Source of the DNA: Trichaptum fuscoviolaceum
Taxonomy: Eukaryota > Basidiomycota > Agaricomycetes > Hymenochaetales > Trichaptaceae
Reading direction: 5' to 3'
Assembly: GCA_910574455.1 (NCBI GenBank)
Contig: CAJSYZ010000008.1
Location: 124,001 to 188,000, forward strand
Length of the DNA stretch: 64,000 bases
The notes under the pieces are model-generated. The model was not told the DNA's origin. It saw nothing but the letters and a program-made list of their open reading frames with translations, and ran no database searches. A program made the translations under genes and the position numbers. Positions 53,964 to 61,789 of the stretch are shown here, one piece after another (positions within the stretch are counted from its first letter, which is position 1; every line of letters begins with the position of its first letter).

Positions 53964-56900
53964 TCATTTGATCCTGTGTGCCTTCTTGTATTCGGACAGA
54001 AGTTCCTGTGTATTCTCCAGTGAATGTTCGGGTATCCATTGATTCTGTGATGTCGGGTATCCTAGCCATTTGACAAGATATTCGCGCTTCTTCAGAGGTC
54101 CTCGGTGATTGAGTATCGCTTCAACTTCATATTCTTCTTCTCCTTCGATAAGTTCGGGTGGCGGTCGTGTGTAAGATGGTCCATGTTCGTCCGTTTCCTT
54201 GTGTGGAGTGAGAAGAGAAGCATGAAATACTGGGTGTATTTTCCAATGCTCTGGTAGATCGAGTCGATAGACATTGTCCCTGAGCTTCTTGATGATCGTA
54301 AAGGGTCCTTCTCGTTTAGATTGGAATTTTGAAGGTAGTCCGGTGCGTCTGAGGTTCCTGGCTTCTAACCATACACTTTGTCCTTCTTCCAAGGGCTGGA
54401 AGTGTGATTCTTGTGTCTCACGCTGGAATTCTTGTGCGAGAGTTAGAGCTGCTTCGGCTTCGGTTCGGAGTTCCAATATCTTGATCAAGCGAGTTTGGAG
54501 TGTGGGGATGTTACTGTTGATCTCGGATTTTTCCGTAGGGAATGACGTGGGGTCGTATCCCATGAGTAATCGGAAAGGGGTCTGCTCTGTGGTGGAATGC
54601 TTGCGATTGTTGTGAGTGAATTCCATCATTGGTATGTATCGTGACCAATGTTGGGGGTGGTTTGCTGCGTAAATTCGGAAGTATGCTTCGATTTCCTGGT
54701 TCGTTCGTTCTGCTTGTCCATCAGTTTGTGGGTGATATGCTGTAGACATAGCCTGCTTGATGTGCAGTAAGCGGCATAGCTGTCTGAATAGTGTCGATGC
54801 AAATTGGGGTCCACAATCTGAGATTATTTTTCTGGGTAATCCAAATCGTTTGTAGACATTGTCGATGTAGAGTTGTGCTGTATCGAGTGCGGTGATTGTC
54901 TTGTTGCATGGGGTGAGTACTATTGCCTTGGTGCAATCATGGTCCACAATAACACATATGCTGTTGTAGCCATTTGATTCCGGTAGGTCGGTAATGAAAT
55001 CAATATTGACTGTAGCAAAGGGGTATGTGTCTTTGTCTGCGATGATCGGGCTGAGCGGAGGTACAAGTGGATGGTGATTTATCTTCATCTGTTGGCAAAT
55101 TGCGCATCCTTGCACATATTTCGAAATGAACTGCTGCATGCGGGGCCAGTAGTAGGTGCGTCGAATCTGTTCCATCGTGTTTGCTATTCCTGGGTGATTT
55201 CGCGTAGGGAGGTCATGATGAAGTCGTAAGATGTTTCTCATGATTTCCTTGTTCTTCGGAACATAGATCTTGTTCCTAAAGTGTACAAGGTTATCCTTGA
55301 TTGAGAAGTCGGTCATCTTCGGTTTCGTGAGGGGTAGTTCTTTCTGAATGAGTGTCATTGCTTTCTGAATGTCGCCTGTTTCAAGTCGAATCTTGTCATG
55401 AAGTTCGTCGATGTCAATGGTGTTTCGATCGTCATCGTCCTGTTCTTCTATTTCGGCTTCGAGTATTTCCATCTCTTGAATGAAAACCTTTTCTGGTAGA
55501 AGTGTAACTTCGTTGTTGAGTTCTCCTTCCGTTTTAAATTGGTCGGGTCTCCGGGAAAGGGCATCGGATTGGATCATGTGTTTTCCGGGGACTGCTTGGA
55601 TTTGGAGGGGATAACGTGAAAGTTCGTTCTGCCATCGGGCTTGTCGAGGGGTTAATCGTTGTGGTTGTCGCCAATAGGTTAGGTTCTTGTGATCACAATG
55701 TACTGTGATAATGTGTGGGCTGCCTAATAGATAGTGTCGCCATGTCTGTAATGCGCGGATGATAGCAAATAGTTCCCTGTCGTATATTTGCCAGTTTTGT
55801 TGCGTCGGATTAAGTGCTTGGGAGATGTATCCAATTGGTCGTAATTGATTATCCTTGTCGAGTTGTCGTAGCACTGCACCAGTAGCTACGGCTGAAGCGT
55901 CGGTTTCGAGGTAGAATGGCTTGTTCGGGTCGGGTTGCATAAGGAGTGGTTGTTTCGAGAATAAGTCCTTGAGTGTTTGAAAAGCATGTTGTTGTCGGTT
56001 GGTCCAAATGAATGGTATGTTTTTGCGCTTTAGTTGATCGAGGGGTCGGCATATGGTGGCATAATGGGGAATGAATCGCCTGTAGAAGTTCGTAAATCCT
56101 GTGAATGATCGTATGTCTCGTAGATTCTTTGGAGTCGGCCAGTCAACTATTCCTTGTATCTTCGTCGGGTCAGTCTTGATTTGTGACTCGGAGATAATGT
56201 ATCCTAGGAATGGGACTTCGGTCTGGTGGAATCGGCATTTGGCGGGTTTGAGATATAGCTTGTGTTTCTTGAGGACATCAAAAACTTCGAGGGTATTCAA
56301 GATAAGTTGTTGCATAGTGGCGGCATGGATCATAATGTCGTCCATGTAAACAATACACTTGTTTTCGCGGATTTGCTTCGCAAGTATATCATTCATGAAA
56401 CGTTGAAAGGTGGCGGGTGAATTGCATAGGCCAAAGAACATAACTGTCGGTTGAAAGTGTCCTTCTTCGCAGTTGAATGCGGCTTTCCATTGGTCTTCTT
56501 CCTTGATTCGAATGTTGTGGTATCCTTGTCGAATATCGAGGGTGGTGAAGTATTTGGATCCTTGGAGTTGATTCAATAGTGTCTGGGTGTTCGGTATCGG
56601 AAATCCATCGCGGATTGTATGCTCGTTAAGATATCGATAATCCTGAATCGGTCGGAGGGTTCCATCTTTCTTGCTGATGAAGAATAATGGTGAGGCCATT
56701 GGTGATGCGGAGGGTTTAATGAATCCTTTCTTGAGTAGGTCATTAATAAGATCACGGAGTATGGGTCTTTGGTGGTACGGAGTATTGTAGGTTTTGAAGA
56801 TTTTCGGTATGAATGAGGGTTTCGTCTTGATTTCATGATCATAGGGTCGTGCTGGTGGATATGTTTGGATTTCTTTTTCGGAGAAGATGTTGGCATAGGG

Positions 56901-57401
56901 CATATATTCCTTTGGGATGTCGAGTTTTTCTGGTGGTGGTAGCTTCTGTTGTTTTTCTTGTTCCATTCGGGTTGAAATCGTAATCTTGTTTATGGTGATT
57001 GCATCGTTTCCCCAGTCTATCTTTGGTTTAGCTTGTTTAAACCAAGGTAGACCTAGTATGACGTCGTCCTTTGGGATATGAGTGAGATAGAAATGTGGTG
57101 AAAGAGTGTGGGGGTGTGTGATGTGGATTCGAGTTCGTTTGGTGACACTGCCTTCTGTGTTGAGTGTACCATCGGCGTTACTGACTAGTATGGGTTTGTC
57201 GATTTTCTGCGTTTTTAGTTTGAGTTTGTTGGCTAGTTTCGAGTTGATGAAATTGAGTTGTGCTCCGGTGTTGAGTAGAGCTGAGAGTGTGTGAGTTTGT
57301 CCGTTAATGAGTACCGTGATGGGTATGCGAAAAGAGCGAGTGTTTCCGTTGATAGTGATGGTGTTGAGTTGAATCGGATTAACCAACTCGGAGTTGATCA
57401 A
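53964..57401 (-). CDS. Pol polyprotein of element C
   Basis: About 1,145 codons without interruption, in the minus-one frame relative to gag. Order: protease region with ALLNTGAQLNFINSKL, RT from KKDGTLRPIQDYRYL with CIVYMDDIMIH, RNase H FYLETDASAVATGAVLRQ, integrase zinc region HHDLPTRNHPG .. GCAICQQ, catalytic core VNIDFITDLPE, ISDCGPQFA and HPQTDGQAERTNQE, and a C-terminal chromodomain EYEVEAILNHRGPLKKREYL with WLGYPTSQNQW. The protease motif has Asn where the catalytic Asp of D(T/S)G is expected, the only visible defect. It ends in an ATGA that overlaps accessory ORF a. Confidence 0.93.
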   Translation of the reverse strand: MINSELVNPIQLNTITINGNTRSFRIPITVLINGQTHTLSALLNTGAQLNFINSKLANKLKLKTQKIDKPILVSNADGTLNTEGSVTKRTRIHITHPHTLSPHFYLTHIPKDDVILGLPWFKQAKPKIDWGNDAITINKITISTRMEQEKQQKLPPPEKLDIPKEYMPYANIFSEKEIQTYPPARPYDHEIKTKPSFIPKIFKTYNTPYHQRPILRDLINDLLKKGFIKPSASPMASPLFFISKKDGTLRPIQDYRYLNEHTIRDGFPIPNTQTLLNQLQGSKYFTTLDIRQGYHNIRIKEEDQWKAAFNCEEGHFQPTVMFFGLCNSPATFQRFMNDILAKQIRENKCIVYMDDIMIHAATMQQLILNTLEVFDVLKKHKLYLKPAKCRFHQTEVPFLGYIISESQIKTDPTKIQGIVDWPTPKNLRDIRSFTGFTNFYRRFIPHYATICRPLDQLKRKNIPFIWTNRQQHAFQTLKDLFSKQPLLMQPDPNKPFYLETDASAVATGAVLRQLDKDNQLRPIGYISQALNPTQQNWQIYDRELFAIIRALQTWRHYLLGSPHIITVHCDHKNLTYWRQPQRLTPRQARWQNELSRYPLQIQAVPGKHMIQSDALSRRPDQFKTEGELNNEVTLLPEKVFIQEMEILEAEIEEQDDDDRNTIDIDELHDKIRLETGDIQKAMTLIQKELPLTKPKMTDFSIKDNLVHFRNKIYVPKNKEIMRNILRLHHDLPTRNHPGIANTMEQIRRTYYWPRMQQFISKYVQGCAICQQMKINHHPLVPPLSPIIADKDTYPFATVNIDFITDLPESNGYNSICVIVDHDCTKAIVLTPCNKTITALDTAQLYIDNVYKRFGLPRKIISDCGPQFASTLFRQLCRLLHIKQAMSTAYHPQTDGQAERTNQEIEAYFRIYAANHPQHWSRYIPMMEFTHNNRKHSTTEQTPFRLLMGYDPTSFPTEKSEINSNIPTLQTRLIKILELRTEAEAALTLAQEFQRETQESHFQPLEEGQSVWLEARNLRRTGLPSKFQSKREGPFTIIKKLRDNVYRLDLPEHWKIHPVFHASLLTPHKETDEHGPSYTRPPPELIEGEEEYEVEAILNHRGPLKKREYLVKWLGYPTSQNQWIPEHSLENTQELLSEYKKAHRIK

Positions 57402-59527
57402 AAATTTCCATCATCATCGTCAAAATCGTCGTTGTCATCATTGGGATCTGGCATTTCGTCTAGCATGTTGAACAATGCTTCCTGTTCCTGTCCATTAAGG
57501 TCTGTCATCATTTCATGGATCTGGATTGCGCGTTCAGCAATCAAATCGTCCGGGTCATCGGGTTCTTCGTCAAGTTCCATCGAGTTAATGTTTCGCTTCT
57601 TGAATCGTCCATTGTTTCGTCTGAAGTTGTTCTGGAATTTCCTTGGGGATTTTCCTGAGCTTCGGAACTTCGAGGTGCGTGCGGGACGCGAAGGGCATTT
57701 GTTTGCAAAATGTCCTGCCTTTTTGCAGTAGAAACAGAGTCCATCTGCTTGCGCTTTCTTCTTTTCCTCGGGCGTAAGCTTGTTGAAGTACATTGCGTAG
57801 AGCTTGAATGATTCTTCCAAATTTTCTGGTTCCTCGGGTTGGTCTGATTCGGGTTCAGAATCTATGTCCATCTCGTTGAGTCGTCTTCTGCAAAATTTGT
57901 TGAATCGAGGTCGATTATATGAAGATTGTCCATAACGGTTGCGGAGTCGATTGAACGGGCGGTTGTCCTGATAGATCTCCTCGTATGATTTTCCTATCTT
58001 CCTGGCTGCTTCGTAGTATGGTGCCATTATCTTTATTCCATTGTCTGGAACTGGGATATCCTTCTGAAGTAGTGCGGTTCGCGTATGTCGCAGTAATCCA
58101 TTCTTGAACATGGAAAAGAGTACTGTGAAGTCGGTAATGTTTGCTTCATGTGCGAGTCGCTGGAAGTTATGAATGTAATCGTCGATTTTGTCTGTAGGTG
58201 CTTGCTTAAGGCTAGAGAGTTCCTTGAATGCGTCGGCGATGTAATCGGTTGAGATGAAATGTGACTTGAATTTGTCCACAAATTGTTGCCAAGTCATAAC
58301 CCATTGTGCATTGTCCTGTTCGTCTTTAACATTCTTTGCAAAGATTGCAGCGGGTCCTTCAGTGCAAAAGGAGAGTGCAAATCGTATTTTGCGTTGATCG
58401 GTTGCATAGTCCAAGTCGTTGAGTGCCAAGTAGTTTTCAACAAGGCTAAGCCATCGGCTAGCTTCGCTTCGTTTGCCGGTAAAGTTAAAAGGTTTGTTTG
58501 CTCCGGTGCCTCGCGGTTGATGGTCTGCTTGATCGGCCATTTCGACTACCACTGGGGTTCCTGGGGGTGTAGGCGACGGTGGGGGTGGGGGTGGCTGTGG
58601 AAGGTTTTCCTGATCGGGGTGTTCGTCGTTTTCCAGAATTGCGGGTACAGGTGAGCTTCGGTTACTATTGTTGGCGTTAGCCGATGTAGATCCTGCGGCT
58701 GAGTGTGCAGATCCTTCGGCGGTGTGTGCCGTGTCCTCGGCTTCTGAGTCTTCTTCTGATTCGTCTGAAGTTTCTGCTTCAGATTCTCGTCTGCGTCTTC
58801 TGAGTTCAGCTTCCTCTTTCTCTAGTTGCTCGAGAGTGAGGATAGTTTGTGTCTCCTGCGAAACGTAGTTCTTGGGGAGCGGAGTCCAAGTGGGTATCCA
58901 AGTTGCGCCTTCTTCAAATCTGGTGTCAATGCGAAGTCCTTCGAATTGTCCTACAAGTTCTGGTTCTTCGGATTCGAGTTCAGAAACAGGTGCGGGTGTT
59001 TTAACCTTCGGTTGGGTGAATGTGAGGAGTGGGGAGGTTTGTTCAGCTTTAGGTGCTGCTGCTGCTGCGTAAGATAATGAGGGTAGTGCTGTCGATTCAG
59101 TGGGTGGTGCTTCGATTTTAGCTGGTGGTGCTTCTGGTTGAGTAGTGGTTAGTGGCGAGTGTTGTGAAGGAGCGGGTGATGCGAGTTGAGAAGAAACAAC
59201 TCTGGGTGAGTTAAGTCGACTGCCTGTTCTTGATGTTCTTGCAAGTATCTGGTCGATTTCTTCCTGACTGGGTTCGATTCCTGCGTACCAAGTATTAACC
59301 TGTTTGTAGTATGTGGTCGGGTTTTTGATGGTATGCGAGATTGCTCTCCAGGTGTCGTGTCCTGAGTGAAAATGAAGGTAGACTTTTCTTCTGGATTTGT
59401 CAAGTCTGTACCAGGCTCGGTTTACTGGGTCAAATTCAGCGTTTTCTGGGCGGGTAACTCCAACGGGTACTTGTGCTGCTATGGGTACGTATTTTCCTGG
59501 GACTGGTGGTCTGTCTTTCGGCGCCAG
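57398..59527 (-). CDS. Gag of element C with long N-terminal extension
   Basis: Open for about 710 codons. The 3' part (58552 onward from the first ATG, 384 codons) is a standard Ty3 gag: NFTGKRSEASRWLSLVENYL, then LKQAPTDKIDDYIHNFQRLA, and a CCHC knuckle CFYCKKAGHFANKC, then an acidic tail. Upstream the frame stays open for about 325 more codons with protein-like sequence: a folded-looking block (NRAWYRLDKSRRKVYLHFHS, TWRAISHTIKNPTTYYK, VNTWYAGIEPSQEEIDQIL), Ala/Pro-rich linkers, and Glu/Ser-rich repeats. There is no ATG in this extension; it is opened by a TAA at about 59530 and preceded by a TGA five codons earlier. The frame ends at a slippery heptamer directly before the TGA. Confidence 0.8.
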   Translation of the reverse strand: MAPKDRPPVPGKYVPIAAQVPVGVTRPENAEFDPVNRAWYRLDKSRRKVYLHFHSGHDTWRAISHTIKNPTTYYKQVNTWYAGIEPSQEEIDQILARTSRTGSRLNSPRVVSSQLASPAPSQHSPLTTTQPEAPPAKIEAPPTESTALPSLSYAAAAAPKAEQTSPLLTFTQPKVKTPAPVSELESEEPELVGQFEGLRIDTRFEEGATWIPTWTPLPKNYVSQETQTILTLEQLEKEEAELRRRRRESEAETSDESEEDSEAEDTAHTAEGSAHSAAGSTSANANNSNRSSPVPAILENDEHPDQENLPQPPPPPPSPTPPGTPVVVEMADQADHQPRGTGANKPFNFTGKRSEASRWLSLVENYLALNDLDYATDQRKIRFALSFCTEGPAAIFAKNVKDEQDNAQWVMTWQQFVDKFKSHFISTDYIADAFKELSSLKQAPTDKIDDYIHNFQRLAHEANITDFTVLFSMFKNGLLRHTRTALLQKDIPVPDNGIKIMAPYYEAARKIGKSYEEIYQDNRPFNRLRNRYGQSSYNRPRFNKFCRRRLNEMDIDSEPESDQPEEPENLEESFKLYAMYFNKLTPEEKKKAQADGLCFYCKKAGHFANKCPSRPARTSKFRSSGKSPRKFQNNFRRNNGRFKKRNINSMELDEEPDDPDDLIAERAIQIHEMMTDLNGQEQEALFNMLDEMPDPNDDNDDFDDDDGNF
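57401..57407 (-). promoter_or_regulatory. Candidate -1 ribosomal frameshift site (gag-pol)
   Basis: On the coding strand gag ends GGA AAT TTT TGA. The bases A AAT TTT form an X XXY YYZ heptamer immediately before the stop, and slipping back one base enters the pol frame at TTG ATC AAC. Pol has no ATG near its beginning, which supports frameshifting. Confidence 0.65.
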
Positions 59528-59551
59528 TTTAACGAGTTACTGAATTTTAAT

Positions 59552-60650
59552 TCAGTTGGTGTCTTCGTTTGCTGGGGGAGTCGGAGTAACGGTTCGGCTT
59601 CCTTCTTCGGGTTCAACAGGGGGTGGAGTAATGGATCGGATGGATGCTTCGAGAGGTGGGCTGGCAACTCGGGTGGGTGGTTCAGAGTCTAGTAGGTAAC
59701 AAATACACTTCCGTATTTCGGTTGCAACGTCCTGGGGTTGTCCGGGCCAATAAACGATTGATGTGAGGTTCAAGAGGGTTTCTCTTTCGGAGAAATGATC
59801 AATGGCGTTGTCAACTTTGGTGTGGCAGATTCCAATAAGGCCTTTGCGAAGGTAACAATCGGGGATGTATGGCTTTCCTTCGAACCAAAAGATGCCGTGT
59901 CGGTAGATCCAATTAATGGGGTCGTGTCGTATAGAGTGTAGACGGAGTTGGAGGTATTGTAGGTCGTATTTGGAGTTCTGTTGGATCGGATGAACTAATG
60001 CACTATTGACAAGGTGGTGATAGTTATCTTCAATTAGTTGGTCGAAGTTGGGGGCGGGAGCGGGAGCTTGATTCGCCAGATTGATTAATCGGTTGTTGTA
60101 ATGTATTCCTGAGTCGTCTTCCTGTCCTTTGGAAAGTTTGTCTGAGGTTTCCTAAAGTTCTGGAAGGTCCTGGAGCGGGTGTGGGAGTTTGTTCGGACGT
60201 TCGAAGTTGAGGGAAGGGACGTAGGGCTTGTTCTACGCTTGGGGGTGTAGTGATCGGAGGGTTGGAGTGATTCGGAGTCACGGGAGGTAGTAATCTGTTG
60301 TGCTCAGATACTTCGTTCCAATGGTGGCTTGGGTTCTCGAAATCTGTTCCTTCCTCGGCGGAGTATGCGTAGGTTTCCTGAGTAACGGTGGGTTCTAATC
60401 GAGGGGGTACAAGTTGATCGTAGAGGCTTTCGTTATCTTCTTGTGTTCGATGTTCGTACTCGGAATAGTCCTGTGGGTCTGTCCTGCTTTCGTCAAGTTC
60501 GGAGGGGTTATGAGGGGGTGTGTCGGATTGGTATGAAGTGGGTTGTAAGTCGTAGATGGAGACGGGGTTAAGGATGTTGATCCTTAGTACGCCTGCCAAC
60601 GGTAGTTCCGTGCGATCGGCGAGTAGTATAGTAATCCTCAGGTTGGGCAC
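59552..60650 (-). CDS. Element C 5' ORFs (two overlapping frames)
   Basis: First frame 60650-60030: about 206 codons, acidic, Pro/Ser-rich (ITILLADRTELPLAGVLRI near the start), no ATG at its beginning. Second frame, open from about 60090 to the TGA at 59552: about 180 codons with a compact block LQYLQLRLHSIRHDPINWIY, IFWFEGKPYIPDCYLRKG and ICHTKVDNAIDHFSERETLL. The two frames overlap by about 60 nt in a CCCGCTCCCGCCCCC run that could favour slippage. The second frame is in register with the gag extension, separated by only TGA and TAA. Neither matches a domain I know. Splicing from the leader could supply a start. Confidence 0.5.
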
Positions 60651-61240
60651 TTCCTCGGGTTATCAACCCTTTGAGCTACAAGAGTATGCGTGAGTGATAT
60701 TAACGTCTTCGGATACCTTGTCCTTTCTGTCTTCCTAGGTTCGCTGGATAATCTGTTTTGATGTTCACCGTGTATTGCTGTCGTCTACGAGTGAGGGTAT
60801 GCTTGTCTTCCGGCTGTGGCAGTTTCTGTGGTGGATGAGACCTTTCCCCTGCTTCCTTCTTCTCTTCAAGTTACGTTGGACGTGGCTAAGCTGCTTGAAT
60901 GGGTCGCGATCCTCTGCTTCACGCTATCACCAACCAAACGCGTAACAAGGACCGTAAATTCTGTCGTGAACCTGCTTAATTTCTGTGATTACTTGTCTGT
61001 CGCTTCCTTCCAAGTATAGCACTGTATGCTTGGTGTATTCGATCGTACTGTCGTTCGTATTTCTTTCGTTCCTAATTGATAGTTAGTAGACAAGGGCCAG
61101 TTGTAATACTTAACCGTCAGTATTCCGGATTGGAATGCGTAGGGTGTACCGATTTATTCTGCTGTAGAATGTGGTAGAGCGTAGAGGGGGGTGTTTCGGA
61201 GTTGAGATCGATCTCAGATAAGAAAGAAGTCAATCCTAAT
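60651..61240 (-). other. Leader of element C
   Basis: Untranslated region between the 5' LTR and the first ORF; no gene seen. The bases right after the LTR on the coding strand are ATTAGGATTGACTTC, the expected primer-binding position; the tRNA was not identified. Confidence 0.5.
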
Positions 61241-61789
61241 TGTTACGTTCACGGCTTCGATGGACTTATCACGGAAATGATAAGTGACCAAAGCGTTGTT
61301 GGGTGAAGTAGCAAGTACAGTATAGAGGGTCCGCTTTGTGAGGGTCTCTATACCGGAAGTCGTGGGTGAACAGAGTCTTTGGTACGTGATTGTAAAAGAC
61401 TATAGGAGGATTGACTTAAGTGTCATCCTGGGGCGCTATGTACACGGCCTTATATACTACAGAGAACAATAGAGTGGAGCAAGGAATGAAACTACGTCAT
61501 CACGGGTCAGAAGTGGAGTGAGTCCGTCATAGTGGCTCTAATTAATGGAGGATGATGTCGGATCGGAGCATAGGTGGAGTAGAGTGGAGTAGAATGATGT
61601 ATCATCGGAGTGGAAGGTCCTGGGGCTCTCGGAGTGAAGGTGGAGCGAGTGGAGCCATCGGAGTGTGGAGTCAATGATGAAAGAATGATGCAATGTGTGT
61701 ACGCACATGCAGGTAGAAAGGGTGAGAGAAAAAGATGAGGGGGAACATAAACAATGTGTAAACAAGGGTAAGCAGCTTGATGCGTAACA
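61241..61789 (-). repeat. 5' LTR of element C (549 bp)
   Basis: TG..CA ended, same length and apparently the same sequence as 49286-49834. Confidence 0.95.

Larger units (their letters stand above)
51943..53967 (-). pseudogene. Element C accessory ORF a, split by hAT-like element
   Basis: The ATG at 53967-53965 overlaps the pol stop in an ATGA. The first 17 codons (MTELAFDFIPHPEQTK then Asp) run to the GTCCTTAG duplication. Behind the 1,564-bp hAT-like insertion the same frame continues (ATQRNLRIRQQPVILPIHQI) to 51943. With the insertion in place the frame stops at once in the terminal repeat (TAG). The restored ORF would be about 152 codons with a helical segment and a C-terminal block EITVRYGPNNQFIITS. 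No known domain. Confidence 0.6.
49286..61789 (-). mobile_element. LTR retrotransposon element C with extra ORFs
   Basis: 12.5-kb Ty3/Gypsy (chromovirus-type) element on the minus strand. LTRs of 549 bp at 49286-49834 and 61241-61789 (TGTTACG..CGTAACA) look identical. A 5-bp duplication CCGCC flanks it (49281-49285 and 61790-61794). Order on the coding strand: 5' LTR, leader, two overlapping ORFs, gag with long N-terminal extension, pol ending in a chromodomain, four further ORFs, 3' LTR. Without the 1.56-kb hAT-like insertion it is about 10.9 kb, much longer than elements A and B. Identical LTRs indicate a very recent insertion. Confidence 0.93.
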
